In this document: positions 35,523 to 45,136 of the stretch, piece by piece
How the letters are laid out: each line of letters begins with the position of its first letter
Numbering within the stretch: position 1 is the stretch's first letter
NCBI GenBank assembly: GCA_028874195.1
Contig: JAPPLM010000044.1
Span: 1-64,000, forward strand
Length of the DNA stretch: 64,000 nt
From: Chloroflexota bacterium
GTDB taxonomy: Bacteria > Chloroflexota > UBA11872 > VXOZ01
Direction of reading: 5' to 3'
Program-made: the position numbers and the translations under genes
The notes under the pieces: generated by a model
The model's database searches: none
The model's input: only the letters and a program-made list of their open reading frames with translations
What the model was told of the DNA's origin: nothing

Positions 35523-36797
35523 ATGTTTACACGACGTGCGCTGCTTGCACAGGCAGCCTTTCTTGCCGCCGGCTGTAGCTTCCTCGATTCTTCCACTGAA
35601 GCGCCGCGCCCAAGGCAAGAGGCAAGCCTGAACTGGGCGGTTTCTGACTTCTTTGCCAGCCTTGCGGTCTCGCAGGGCATGTCTGCGCTTGAGAAATATC
35701 GGCGAGCAGTGGCAGAACTCGCGGAAGATGAAGACAATCCGCATGGTTTCGCGCGAGGTCGGTATAGCGTTGCGCTGCGGCGGATCGGCACATGGCCGGA
35801 TAGAGATGACTTTGCCGCGCTGTTAGACGACCTCGAAGCAGATCTCGTTACCGTGGGATCCTATGACGCGCAGGCTCTCGGCGAAAGCGGGGTATTATTG
35901 CCTCTGGATCGGTTCAGCGGCGCTGAGGGGCGTCCGTTTGACCAGGTGTTCTATCCGAATGTGTTGGCGCAATTCCAGCGCGGCGCGCTGTACGCCCTGC
36001 CGGTGGGCGTGCGCCCGCAGGTGCTCTACTACGACGCGGCGCGCTTCCGGCGGGAGGACGTGCCGCCACCGGATGGCTCCTGGAACTGGGAGGCCCTGAT
36101 CGCGAACGCGGCAAAGCTGACGGAGCGGCGAGCGGACGGCGCCGTGGCGCGGTGGGGGCTGGCGACACACAGCAATGGGCTTTGGTGGGCCCTGTGGCAG
36201 AACGAAGCGGACGTGGTAGACCTGGACACGCTGCAATGCCGCTTGCAGGAACCGGCGGCATTTGCAGCCCTGGAGTTCTTCCGTGACCTGGTGCATACTT
36301 ACCGTGTCTCGCCGCCGCTGTATCGAGATTTGGACACGCTAATATATGAGTGGGGTACGCCGCCGGCGATGGTTTACAACTTTCCACCAAAGCGCCCCTC
36401 CGCCGGCGAGTTTCGAATCGCAGCGATTCCGCGCGGCCAAGTGCGCGCCGTGCCGGTGTATGGAGAGCTCGGGATTGCGATTGCCGCGCGCACCGCGGAC
36501 CCGGATGCTTCGTACCGGGCGCTGCAGGGCCTGACAAACGTCATGCAACAGTACGTGAACGTGCCGGCGCAGAAAGAAGCGGTGGCGAACCTTGGGAATT
36601 ACCGCAAAGACCTGCGACCGGAAGAGGTGGCCGCGCTGCAACAGTCCATGGAACACGGCCACGGCTGGCCGCAAACAGGATTTCAGTATCGCGCCATGCG
36701 CTACCTGGTGGAAGCGCTCGTGGACGGTGAAGACGTGGCGAGTGTGGTCAACCAGGCTTGCTCAATCGTGCGCGAGTACCAGCAAAACGACGGTTGA
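35523..36797 (+). CDS. Extracellular solute-binding lipoprotein (family 1-like)
   Basis: 424 residues from ATG 35523, with AGGAG 7 bases upstream. A basic N-terminus and lipobox LAAGC mark a lipoprotein. The mature part looks like an ABC sugar-binding protein: ALPVGVRPQVLYYDAARFRREDVPPPDG, then SWNWEALIANAAKLTE and GVLLPLDRF, with YGELGIAIAARTADPDASYRALQ near the end. No permease or ATPase gene is next to it, so its transporter lies elsewhere or it is a sensor-type binding protein. Specificity unknown. Confidence 0.82.
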   Translation: MFTRRALLAQAAFLAAGCSFLDSSTEAPRPRQEASLNWAVSDFFASLAVSQGMSALEKYRRAVAELAEDEDNPHGFARGRYSVALRRIGTWPDRDDFAALLDDLEADLVTVGSYDAQALGESGVLLPLDRFSGAEGRPFDQVFYPNVLAQFQRGALYALPVGVRPQVLYYDAARFRREDVPPPDGSWNWEALIANAAKLTERRADGAVARWGLATHSNGLWWALWQNEADVVDLDTLQCRLQEPAAFAALEFFRDLVHTYRVSPPLYRDLDTLIYEWGTPPAMVYNFPPKRPSAGEFRIAAIPRGQVRAVPVYGELGIAIAARTADPDASYRALQGLTNVMQQYVNVPAQKEAVANLGNYRKDLRPEEVAALQQSMEHGHGWPQTGFQYRAMRYLVEALVDGEDVASVVNQACSIVREYQQNDG

Positions 36798-36954
36798 CAG
36801 CGCGGCTTATTGCGGCATCTTGGTGGATACGCATTGCTGGCAGCAAACCCTCGCTCAAGCTAGTGTTGCGCTGGAACCTGTTCGTTTCAAGACTGGCAAA
36901 AAAGGAATCAGGAGAAGATGGATTCCGCACCCCGGCACGGGGCGAGCTTGCGCG

Positions 36955-36999
36955 GGAATCACCATGTCCTTGTCAGGCCACACAAGGGAATGAAAATGA
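36955..36999 (+). repeat. Dispersed repeat, copy 2
   Basis: Counterpart of 1508-1553: both begin GGAATCACCAT and contain CACAAGGGAA followed by ATGA, with a handful of differences between them. It runs directly into the 98-bp repeat. Confidence 0.7.
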
Positions 37000-37093
37000 A
37001 CGGAGAGATTAGGGTGCGGAGTTGCTACCCGCTACCTCCGCCGTTCACCCTTCGACGATGCTCAGGGCGAACGGCTTGGTCACGCTATTTTCA
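36996..37093 (+). repeat. 98-bp dispersed repeat, copy 2
   Basis: Matches 12186-12283 over its whole length with one substitution visible. Here it is not preceded by the MITE core, which shows the 98-bp unit moves or is copied independently. Confidence 0.85.
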
Positions 37094-37207
37094 TAGCAAT
37101 GACGAATTGGAATCTCCAGTCTCGCGGGGGAAGGCCAGACATCTCGTCACGGGCGATTGACCTTAGAATGAACCTTTGGTCGTTATGCCCATTTGCGTCT
37201 TGGCACG

Positions 37208-38386
37208 TTACGGCCGGAACTCGCGGGCGATTTGGGCGTAGACATCGGCGCTTTGGACGACCTCTGTGAGGTCGATGTGTTCGTGGTCGGTGTGGGCGTA
37301 GCCGATGTCGCCGGGGCCATAGACGATGCAGGGCACATCTTGCTTGACTTGCAGCTTGCTGGCGTCGGTGCCGTAGGTGACGCCCTGCGGCTCTGGTGGG
37401 AGATCGTTTGCTTGGAGCGCGCGCATGGCGGCTTGTACGATTGGCTCATCTTCGGCGGTATCCAGGGGCCAGTCCGCGAGGTCGCGCGAGGCCACGCTGG
37501 GGTGCATGTCGGGCTTGGTTGCCGCCAGTTCCTCCATGGCCTCTTCGAATTCCCGGATCGACCCCTCTGAGGTCTCACCCGGAATGATGCGACGGTCAAC
37601 TACTATCTCGCAGGTCTCAGGTATGACGTTGGCGGCGTGGCCGCCGTGTATGATGCCGGTGGCCCAGGTGGGATACCCCACGAGCGGGTGCGAGCGCGCC
37701 GCAAAGCGCGGGTCCAAGGTGTTCCGCAGGTGCTGAATGACCTCGACCATCTGGTAGATGGCGTTGTTGCCTTTTTCGGGCTGGCTGCTGTGAGCCGGAC
37801 GGCCCTTGGTCTGCAACGTGAAGCGTACCGCGCCCTTGGTGGCGGTTACCAATTCCAGCTTGGTCGGTTCGCCAATGACTGCTGCAGTTACCTGGATTCC
37901 TTGCGTGATGAAGCCCTCGATGCCGCGAAAGCGGTACTCTTCATCGACGACACCGAGCAAGCCGATGTCATAGTCAAGCTCTTCCGGGCGCTTCGCCAGT
38001 TCTCGCAGCGCCAGGATCATGCCGGTCAGGCAGCCTTTGGCGTCGCAGGAGCCGCGTCCGTGCAGCGTGGTCCCCTCTAGCCGCGGCTCTATGGCCTCCG
38101 GCCCCCACGTGTCGATGCCGACCGTATCCATATGGCACTCGAAGAGCAGCATTCCCTTGGAGTTTGGGACTCGCAGGCGGCCGAAGACGTTCGGTCGGCC
38201 CGGCAGCACTTCGTGTTGCTGTGTCTCCATGCCAAGGTCTTGCAATTGCGCTTCCACAAATTTTGCCATCCCAGCCTCGCCGCCCGAGCCGTCGGCCATG
38301 AAGGCCGGATTCATGCTGGGAATGCTTACGAGTGAGGAGAGTAACTCCGCTGATTCTTGAACACGAGTTTCGCCGGCAACGCTCAT
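37208..38386 (-). CDS. M20-family metallopeptidase (ArgE/DapE-like)
   Basis: 392 residues. First metal motif FECHMDTVG, bridging Asp in HGRGSCDAKG, the catalytic Glu pair in GVVDEEYRFRG, then GEPTKLELVTATKG at the start of the dimerisation domain and GRPAHSSQPEKGNNA. A His near the C-terminus (YAHTDHEHIDL) completes the di-zinc site. Relatives deacylate N-acetylornithine or N-succinyl-diaminopimelate or hydrolyse dipeptides; which one applies cannot be told. The ATG is at 38386. The gene is convergent with the solute-binding lipoprotein. Confidence 0.9.
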   Translation of the reverse strand: MSVAGETRVQESAELLSSLVSIPSMNPAFMADGSGGEAGMAKFVEAQLQDLGMETQQHEVLPGRPNVFGRLRVPNSKGMLLFECHMDTVGIDTWGPEAIEPRLEGTTLHGRGSCDAKGCLTGMILALRELAKRPEELDYDIGLLGVVDEEYRFRGIEGFITQGIQVTAAVIGEPTKLELVTATKGAVRFTLQTKGRPAHSSQPEKGNNAIYQMVEVIQHLRNTLDPRFAARSHPLVGYPTWATGIIHGGHAANVIPETCEIVVDRRIIPGETSEGSIREFEEAMEELAATKPDMHPSVASRDLADWPLDTAEDEPIVQAAMRALQANDLPPEPQGVTYGTDASKLQVKQDVPCIVYGPGDIGYAHTDHEHIDLTEVVQSADVYAQIAREFRP

Positions 38387-38654
38387 TGAAGTCCCAATTC
38401 CTATTTGTTATGCGCTTGGTTCAGGTTCACGTCCCGCTCCATAGTAGCAGATTCGCTTGGGGCGAGAGCGACCTCAAAGTCCCCGGCAGGCGGCTGCGGC
38501 GGAAGCGACTGTTGGCTGCGTTTCGTAGAATAGGGGAGCATCCAGGATCACTCAGTGCTGAGTATAGGTGGGTGGCTTGGAACGCAACGGAACAAGTAGG
38601 AACCCCCCTCGACTACCTGCTGCAATAACGCAGCCAAACCTGTTGGCGTGGTTT

Positions 38655-40280
38655 CTAGTGCTCGCCGCGGGCTTCCAGGGTAATGAGGTCCAGCACGTCC
38701 TGGCTGGTGATCGTGCCCAGGAATTGCTCGGACTCTCGGTCTATGACCGGGAGAATCGTCAGCCCGTTCTCCGTCATGCGTTGCAGCACATCTTCCACCG
38801 GCTCATCGGGCCAGGCGTGTGGAGGTGTCGTGCGGCGCACCACGCTATCCAATTGCGTCTCAGACCATCGCTCCTTGGGTAAGTAGCGCAACATGCTCAA
38901 AGAGACAATGCCGGAACAGACTCCATTATTGACAACTACGTAGTCTTGCTGATGGGGCAAAATCCATTGATCGACGAAGTGGCGAACCGACAGTGCGGCG
39001 CTCGGGTAGGCGCGCGTGCGGTCGAGTATATCGTCCACGGTGATGTCATCCAGAGCGAATTGGGCCAGGGCAGTCGGCAAAGAGTCGGGCAATGTTGCCG
39101 TCTCTTTCGGTTTGGCGTGGGCGATGGCAAAGTTGATGACCCAGGGGCCCAAGAGGATGTAGGCGAACATAATCAGTACGAACAACGAGAATATATCCTC
39201 GCCAATGATGCCGGTCTCCAGCATCACCAAGAGGAGGGCGACCTCCGCCACTCCCTTGGCCATGAGCCCTGTGGCTAGGGCAAAGGGCATCTCCAACCGG
39301 GACACAAAGGCGCCGATAAGGGAACCGGCAAACTTGCCCAAGAGAGGAATTGCCACCAGCGCCGCTATCGTCACGACCGGCAGTTCGGTGAACGAGAGGC
39401 TGAGATGCAGCCCCGCCGAAGCGAAGAAGAGCGGCACAAAGAGTCCTTCGGCGGTGCTGCGCATGCCGGGCACGATATCGCGGCGCAATTGATAGGGTAG
39501 GCCTGAAAGCGCGGCGCCAAAGAGCAGCGCTCCCAGCGATCCATGCATGCCTACCGCCTCCGAGATCCCGACTACCGCGAGAAGTCCTCCGATAAGCAAC
39601 CCGAAAGAAAGCTGCGGCACGCGTATCGTGCGCTGCAGTATCATAATCAGCGGCGGCACGACATATCTGGAGAGAATCCACGTCACCAGGGTGAAGCCGA
39701 CAATCTTCGCCAGCAGGATGAGCACGCTCGGCACGTTGAATTCGGGCACATGCTCGCCGATAGTGAAGCCTATGAGCAACAGGGCAAGCAATTCGGCAAT
39801 GAGGACGGTGACGAATATCTGGATACCGATAGGTTTGCGGAGGTGGCCTTCGTCGGCCAGAACCTTGCTGACCAGGCCGAGACTGGAAAGCGAGAGGATG
39901 CCTGACAGAGCGAGCGCTTCGGTGAAGTCGAGGCCTAGCCCAAAGTCATAGAGAACATCGGATGTTACGGTCAGAGCCAAGAGGAGGGAGATGATAACCG
40001 AAAGGGTGGCCGCCACGAAGAAACGCCCGCGGATTGTGGCGATGAAGCCGGAAATGTCGATCTCATCTAAACCGATGAGAAAGAAGAAGAGGAAGATGCC
40101 AATGCCAAGGATGATATCCAGTTCGTTTGTTGGCTCAATGAAGCCGAAGGCGGGACCCAGCACTACTCCCGCTGCCGTATAGGCCACGATTGCATTCAGC
40201 CGGAAACGCCGGAAGACGCCTTCCAAGAGCTTGGCAACTACGATGAGCAGTCCGATGGAGAGGAGTACTTCAAAGTGCAT
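38655..40280 (-). CDS. CPA2-type cation:proton antiporter with CBS domains
   Basis: 541 residues. About twelve hydrophobic segments fill the first 390 residues, beginning MHFEVLLSIGLLIVVAKLLEGVF, with IFLFFFLIGLDEID and a GLLIGGLLAVVGISEAVGMHG segment typical of the KefB/NapA family. The last 130 residues form a CBS pair (VRHFVDQWILPHQ, then EDVLQRMTENGLTILPVIDRES) that could bind adenine nucleotides and gate transport. Likely Na+ or K+/H+ exchange at the cytoplasmic membrane. Confidence 0.9.
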   Translation of the reverse strand: MHFEVLLSIGLLIVVAKLLEGVFRRFRLNAIVAYTAAGVVLGPAFGFIEPTNELDIILGIGIFLFFFLIGLDEIDISGFIATIRGRFFVAATLSVIISLLLALTVTSDVLYDFGLGLDFTEALALSGILSLSSLGLVSKVLADEGHLRKPIGIQIFVTVLIAELLALLLIGFTIGEHVPEFNVPSVLILLAKIVGFTLVTWILSRYVVPPLIMILQRTIRVPQLSFGLLIGGLLAVVGISEAVGMHGSLGALLFGAALSGLPYQLRRDIVPGMRSTAEGLFVPLFFASAGLHLSLSFTELPVVTIAALVAIPLLGKFAGSLIGAFVSRLEMPFALATGLMAKGVAEVALLLVMLETGIIGEDIFSLFVLIMFAYILLGPWVINFAIAHAKPKETATLPDSLPTALAQFALDDITVDDILDRTRAYPSAALSVRHFVDQWILPHQQDYVVVNNGVCSGIVSLSMLRYLPKERWSETQLDSVVRRTTPPHAWPDEPVEDVLQRMTENGLTILPVIDRESEQFLGTITSQDVLDLITLEARGEH

Positions 40281-40510
40281 CGTAAACAGGTTTGTTATTG
40301 CTGCTCGTTTTCCAGCAACATAGTACTACAAATGCGTGTCAAGGGCATGTAGGTCTGATCGAGGGGGTTGGTTTCGCGGAGGAAGCAATGTGCCGGCCCG
40401 CGTAAGTTCGCGAAGTCCGGGAGCGATTGCGCTACAATGGAGCGCAAATGCGGAGCGCAATGCGCTTGCGTCAGTTGGCACATTTGGCGTCACATTCAGG
40501 GCAAGGATAG

Positions 40511-41563
40511 GTGGGTCTGGTGGAAGCTCGTCAACAGATTCTAAAGGTGGGAGTGGTGGGGCTGGGCGTCGGACGGAGATTCGTCGAGGCGTTCGCCGCG
40601 CATCCTCACGCGACGGTAACTGCCATCTGCGGTAAAGAGCCGGATGTACTCGCGGTGGTCAGCCAAGCGCATGCAATTCCGCGCTGTTACGCGGACTTCG
40701 CCGAGTTTGTGGCTGATCCGGATATTGGGCTCGTGGTCGTTGCGACACCCCACGCGCTCCACGCCGCCATGGCGGTACAGGCATTGCGCGCAGGCAAACA
40801 CGTGATCGTGGAAAAGCCGATGTGCATTTCGCTGCAAGAGTGCGAAACGATGATCCAGGCGGTGGAGGAGAGCGGCAAGCTGTTGGCGGTAGATCAGGTG
40901 CTTCGTTTCTATCCCTACTACCAGTCCATTAAGGAGCACGTGGAGCAAGGCGGCTTGGGGGACATCTACTATGCCGAGGCCGATTACCTGCACAACACCA
41001 CCCGGCTCATTCGCGAGCGCACCGTGTGGCGCGGTTCTGCCGAGCACTCGCACTATCCCATCCTCGGTGGTGGCTCGCATTCGTTGGATATGTTGCGTTG
41101 GCTGGTAGGCGAGGTTGACCGGGTATACTGCGAGGCTTCACGGCGTGCAATGCCGGACTTTCCCTTCCCGGATTGCATGATGGCAACGTTGCACTTCGCG
41201 AACGGCGCGGTGGGCAAGTGTACTACCTCGTACGGTCTGGTACGGGAGACGATGCACAATCTGGTGCTCTTTGGCACGGCAGGTTCAATCGAGCGCGCGC
41301 GCGGCCGGCAGGACCATGACAAACACTTTCGTGCTTCAGCAGAGCATGAATTCTCGGAGGAAGCGTGGCCTGTGCCATTTCAACCTCCTGGCGGCAAGCC
41401 GATTGCCGCCGTCGTTGACCACGTGTACGAGTGCATCACCAACGGCCGACAACCACTCACCAGTGTTTGGGAGGGGGCCAACACGGTCGCCGTGGCGCTC
41501 GCCGCAATTGAATCCTGGCAGACCGGCAAAGCGATCCGGCCGGCTCACTTCACGCCGGCATGA
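40511..41563 (+). CDS. Gfo/Idh/MocA family oxidoreductase
   Basis: 350 residues from GTG 40511 (AAGGA upstream). The loop GLGVGRR (17-23) is a variant of GxGxxG. EKP is at 101-103 (HVIVEKPMCISL), and GGGSHSLDMLRWLVG carries the family's catalytic His/Asp region. It overlaps the next gene, a transporter, as ATGA, and an ADP-ribosylglycohydrolase follows 17 bases after that, so the three form one transcription unit. This suggests uptake or release of the oxidoreductase's substrate. Confidence 0.92.
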   Translation: MGLVEARQQILKVGVVGLGVGRRFVEAFAAHPHATVTAICGKEPDVLAVVSQAHAIPRCYADFAEFVADPDIGLVVVATPHALHAAMAVQALRAGKHVIVEKPMCISLQECETMIQAVEESGKLLAVDQVLRFYPYYQSIKEHVEQGGLGDIYYAEADYLHNTTRLIRERTVWRGSAEHSHYPILGGGSHSLDMLRWLVGEVDRVYCEASRRAMPDFPFPDCMMATLHFANGAVGKCTTSYGLVRETMHNLVLFGTAGSIERARGRQDHDKHFRASAEHEFSEEAWPVPFQPPGGKPIAAVVDHVYECITNGRQPLTSVWEGANTVAVALAAIESWQTGKAIRPAHFTPA

Positions 41564-42435
41564 TATTCGTTGCCGGGCAAATCTTCGGCAATTTCGTTTT
41601 TGCCATGTCCCTGCGCTGGGCGCGGGGAAAGCAGTTTCACTACCTGACCGTAGGCGCTATTAACTACGGCGTAGCCGCAGTGATGGCAGTCGGGTGGTTG
41701 CTGCTGAGCGGTGCGCCAAGCCCGGACGTGCTCGTCATTCTCTTGGGTGTAGTCAATGGACTCCAATACCAATTGAGCCTTGTTGTGCTCTTTACGGTGG
41801 TAGAGCTCGTTGGCATCGGCATAACGTTCGGTATCGTGCGTCTCTCGGTTGCCTTGCCAACGCTGGCGTCAATCTTTTTATGGGGGGAGCAACCTGCAGC
41901 GCTTCAGGTAGTTGGTCTCGCAATCGCGTTTGTCGCGCTGCCGCTCCTGGGCGCGGACGCCCATCAGGCGGCGCGTCACCATCGCGGACGGTCCCTTTTG
42001 ACATGGGGCGTACTGCTGGCGGTACTAATTCTCTCAGGGACCGGGTTCATTGCCGCAAAGGCGTTCACGGTCTACAGCACACCGGCGTACCAGCCGCTGT
42101 ACACTGCTTCGCTTTTTGTGGCGGCCACAGTGGGCGCCTCCTTCATTTGGCCCATGCGCAGGCGCTTTCGTTTGCCTGAGTGGCGAGATGTCTCCATGCA
42201 GAACAACCTGCGCTTGGGGGTGTTGATGGGCGCGGCGAATATCTTTCAATTGGCTATGTTGCTGCTTGCGCTTGACGCTTTACCTGGGACAGTTGTCTTT
42301 CCACTGACGGCAACCGTGGGTTTGGCGACTACTATCCTTGGCGGCATGGTGCTCTTTGGTGAGCGGTTTGGGCGCTTGACTGCGGTTGGAATCGTGCTTA
42401 CTCTATTCGCAATTGTGTTCATTGGCGTGCAATAG
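41560..42435 (+). CDS. EamA/DMT-like membrane transporter
   Basis: 291 residues, almost entirely hydrophobic, with about ten membrane segments arranged as two similar halves. Each half ends with the EamA-like pattern (LPTLASIFLWGEQPAALQVVGLAIAF in the first, FPLTATVGLATTILGGMVLFGE in the second). The family exports or imports small metabolites. It starts inside the stop of the oxidoreductase gene. Substrate unknown, presumably related to the neighbouring enzyme. Confidence 0.85.
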   Translation: MIFVAGQIFGNFVFAMSLRWARGKQFHYLTVGAINYGVAAVMAVGWLLLSGAPSPDVLVILLGVVNGLQYQLSLVVLFTVVELVGIGITFGIVRLSVALPTLASIFLWGEQPAALQVVGLAIAFVALPLLGADAHQAARHHRGRSLLTWGVLLAVLILSGTGFIAAKAFTVYSTPAYQPLYTASLFVAATVGASFIWPMRRRFRLPEWRDVSMQNNLRLGVLMGAANIFQLAMLLLALDALPGTVVFPLTATVGLATTILGGMVLFGERFGRLTAVGIVLTLFAIVFIGVQ

Positions 42436-42452
42436 GGGGTTGGGAGATTGAA

Positions 42453-43226
42453 ATGATCGGAGCGATTGCGGGCGACGTGATTGGCTCGGTGCACGAATAC
42501 AACGCCATCAAGACAAAGGACTTTCTCCTGCTCGACCCCCAGTGCTTTTGCACTGATGACACAGTCTTGACGGTTGCCGTAGCAGACGCCTTGCTGAACA
42601 AACTCGACTTTGCCGCCACGCTCAAAGAGTACTACTGGCGCTATCCCGATGCCGGCTATGGCCTGAGATTCCATGACTGGGCGATGTCTGATTCGTCAGC
42701 GCCGTATAACAGTTTTGGCAATGGCTCGGCGATGCGGGTCAGTCCGGTGGCTTACGCCGCAAAGAGCCTCGATGATACGCTGGCGTTGGCAGAGTGGAGC
42801 GCTGCGGTAACACACAACCATCCCGAAGGCATACGCGGAGCGCAAGCCACGGCGGCCGCTATCTTTTTGGCGCGGACCGGCCACGAAAAGAGCGACATAA
42901 AGCGGCTTGTCGAATCCTGGAGCGGATACGACTTACAGCGAACACTCGATCAGATTCGACCCACGTACACCTTCGACGAATCGTGTCAGGGAACCGTTCC
43001 ACAGGCAATTACGGCGTTCCAGGAAGCGGTCGATTTTGCAGACGCTATCCGCAACGCAATTTCACTGGGCGGCGATGCCGACACGCTGGCTTGCATTACC
43101 GGTTCCATAGCGGAAGCCTACTTTGGCGGCGTGCCTGAGGACATACGCGAGTTCGCTCTTACGCGGCTTGATTGCGACCTGCTGGGAGTCGTAACGGAAT
43201 TTGAGCAACAGGTGATGGCACGTTAG
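42453..43226 (+). CDS. ADP-ribosylglycohydrolase family protein
   Basis: 257 residues with the Mg-dependent DraG/ARH motifs: MIGAIAGDVIGSVHE at the start, CTDDTVLTVAVADALL, GNGSAMRVSPVAYA and ISLGGDADTLACITGSIAEAYFG. It removes ADP-ribose from proteins, or cleaves related N-glycosidic bonds. It is third in an operon after the oxidoreductase and transporter. No DraT or ADP-ribosyltransferase is nearby. GGGAG lies 8 bases before the ATG. Confidence 0.93.
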   Translation: MIGAIAGDVIGSVHEYNAIKTKDFLLLDPQCFCTDDTVLTVAVADALLNKLDFAATLKEYYWRYPDAGYGLRFHDWAMSDSSAPYNSFGNGSAMRVSPVAYAAKSLDDTLALAEWSAAVTHNHPEGIRGAQATAAAIFLARTGHEKSDIKRLVESWSGYDLQRTLDQIRPTYTFDESCQGTVPQAITAFQEAVDFADAIRNAISLGGDADTLACITGSIAEAYFGGVPEDIREFALTRLDCDLLGVVTEFEQQVMAR

Positions 43227-43295
43227 CGGGATCCTCACCCTTGGTTAGAATGGGTTCGCCGCCTAACAAGCTATTCGGCGCGCTGTATAAGACGA

Positions 43296-43330
43296 AGACC
43301 TGCCTTCACTAGCGAGTGGAGGGCAGGTCT
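43296..43330. terminator. Hairpin between convergent genes
   Basis: AGACCTGCC (43296-43304) pairs with GGCAGGTCT (43322-43330), with further pairing of ACT and AGT across a short loop. It lies between the stop of the ADP-ribosylglycohydrolase gene and the stop of the convergent VanW gene. U-tracts are weak on both sides, so termination is likely but not certain. Confidence 0.6.
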
Positions 43331-43454
43331 CTTGGCATTTGGGCTCGGCTTGTTGCGACGGCTTAGAGACTAACGGGCGCCAGAGGTTGCGTTGCTATGA
43401 GGAGCCTGCCGAATGAGCTTTCCGCACGGAACGAATTTCTCAAGTCGAGTAGTT

Positions 43455-44969
43455 CTAGTATCTTCTGGTACCCACAGCCCAGCGTTCGCGCCAAGGAGTG
43501 AATTCGCTCCAAAACTCGTCAATTCGCGTGTTGTCCCCCTGCACCACTTGCCTGAGGATGCCTGTCTCCATGCCGTCCACTGCCCATTCCACCTGCAGGC
43601 GCACGCCTCTGGGCAGACTTGGGTCCAGCAAGTCCGGTAGAGGGGGCCCCGGAGCCTCGACGTTCTTCTTGATCGCGGGCAGCATCTCCACTGTGCGGTC
43701 GAGGTCTCTACCGCGCAGTGTGATCGTGAGCTTCATCGCTTGTTCGTCGACGCGCGCTTGGACCAGGATGGGATGCTCAGTGTCGTTGACGAATCTCAGG
43801 TCGAGCCAAGGGCTATAGATGGTTGCGTCGAATCCCGGCGGACTGCCGTCTTGCTCATAGTACATCACGCGATACGTGTGCGGATGGCGCTCCGCAATTG
43901 GTAGTCCTGCCCAGAACGCTGCGCGGAACACGGTGGTAGAGACCTGGCAGACACCTCCGCCAATGCCCCAGATGGTCTTGTCCCCCCAGATCACGAGACT
44001 TGTCTGAAAGCCGGACTTGCGCGAAATCGGTCCCAGCGCCTTCAGGAAAGAAAAAGCCTCACCAGGCTGGATGACGTAGCCGTGAATTTTGGATGCCGCG
44101 ATGACGATATTGTGCACACGCGAACGCGATGATCCGGCAAACTCTGAGGTGCCTTCGGCTATGACGTTCTCGAATTGTTTACCCACCTGCGCAGCCTTGA
44201 ATGCGATTGGCGCGGGGCGCTCATAGCGCATGTGCGGCAGCTTTGCCTCAAACGGCAGCAGGTTGAATTCTTTCAACAGGTCGCCGCCGAGGATAGTCGT
44301 GATGTCGCCTTTGCGCGCGATCCCGGGCACGTTCTCCGTCCAGTACTGGAGGGCAATGCGCTGAAAACGCTGGGTGATGAAGGGGCCGAACGCCTGCGGT
44401 TTCGACATGGGCAGACCGTAGAGTCTGAGCGCAGCCTCTTCGCCGCCCGCCCTAAAGTAGTGCCGCTTGATGGCGTTGTTCGTGAGCCAGCTCAGACGCG
44501 TTTGCTTGGCTTTTTCAAAGTCCCCATTGGAGCCGTCATCGGCAATAGACATGGGAATGCCGCGCGCGTACAGGAGGTCGTTCAGGCCGGCCTTTTCGAG
44601 AATCTCGAAGGTGTTGCCAAGAAGGACGCGCTGCAACTGTGGGTGGTACTGGAGAAGCGCACCTTGTGTGACCAGATAGATGAAGCCGGCTTCTTCATAG
44701 CGCCGTGAGGCCGGATAGCCAAGCGCGCGTACGCCGCCAAGCGCGCGAAACTCGCTATAGAACGCGGGCCCGCCGGGCTCATCCCAGATCAGGAAGCCTT
44801 GGTCGCTGCGGCCGCCGAAGCCGTTGGCTTGCCGATAGAAGTGTCCGCCGCTGATTGCTTGGTCCATAGAGTCAGCAGCGTACACTGGTATGAAGGGGAG
44901 AAGCAGACTGAGGGCAATACCTACAAAGAGAGAGGAAGCCAGTCTGCCAAGTTTAGAAGACACGGGCAT
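43455..44969 (-). CDS. Secreted VanW family protein
   Basis: About 504 residues from ATG 44969; a TTG at 45002 is possible. A signal peptide (LASSLFVGIALSLLLPFIPVYA) is followed by about 210 residues with repeated, LGFP-like short motifs (FRALGGVRALGYPASRRYEE, FEILEKAGLNDLLYARGIP). The VanW domain then shows VHNIVIAASKIHGYVIQPGEAFSF and GIGGGVCQVSTTVFRAAFWAGL. It ends with a G5-like region. It probably acts on the cell surface. Despite the name there is no glycopeptide-resistance cluster here. Confidence 0.88.
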   Translation of the reverse strand: MPVSSKLGRLASSLFVGIALSLLLPFIPVYAADSMDQAISGGHFYRQANGFGGRSDQGFLIWDEPGGPAFYSEFRALGGVRALGYPASRRYEEAGFIYLVTQGALLQYHPQLQRVLLGNTFEILEKAGLNDLLYARGIPMSIADDGSNGDFEKAKQTRLSWLTNNAIKRHYFRAGGEEAALRLYGLPMSKPQAFGPFITQRFQRIALQYWTENVPGIARKGDITTILGGDLLKEFNLLPFEAKLPHMRYERPAPIAFKAAQVGKQFENVIAEGTSEFAGSSRSRVHNIVIAASKIHGYVIQPGEAFSFLKALGPISRKSGFQTSLVIWGDKTIWGIGGGVCQVSTTVFRAAFWAGLPIAERHPHTYRVMYYEQDGSPPGFDATIYSPWLDLRFVNDTEHPILVQARVDEQAMKLTITLRGRDLDRTVEMLPAIKKNVEAPGPPLPDLLDPSLPRGVRLQVEWAVDGMETGILRQVVQGDNTRIDEFWSEFTPWRERWAVGTRRY

Positions 44970-45136
44970 ACGTCGTTGTTCCCGCTTAGGTGGATTGAGC
45001 AAACCGCCTATTTATGATACAGCACCGAGTTAGTCCCTGTAAACTGCTGGTCGGCAGAGATCGAAAGGAAGCCAATCTTTGGAGAACCCCATTCCCTTAG
45101 AAAAGTGGCTATCGCGGCTGTGCCCTACCTGGAGGC

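Larger units (their letters stand above)
36798..37207. other. Repeat-filled intergenic region
   Basis: 410 bases between convergent genes. It includes a 45-base dispersed repeat (36955-36999) and the second copy of a 98-bp repeat (36996-37093), which overlap at the junction. The remainder shows no coding sequence or RNA gene. Confidence 0.65.
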
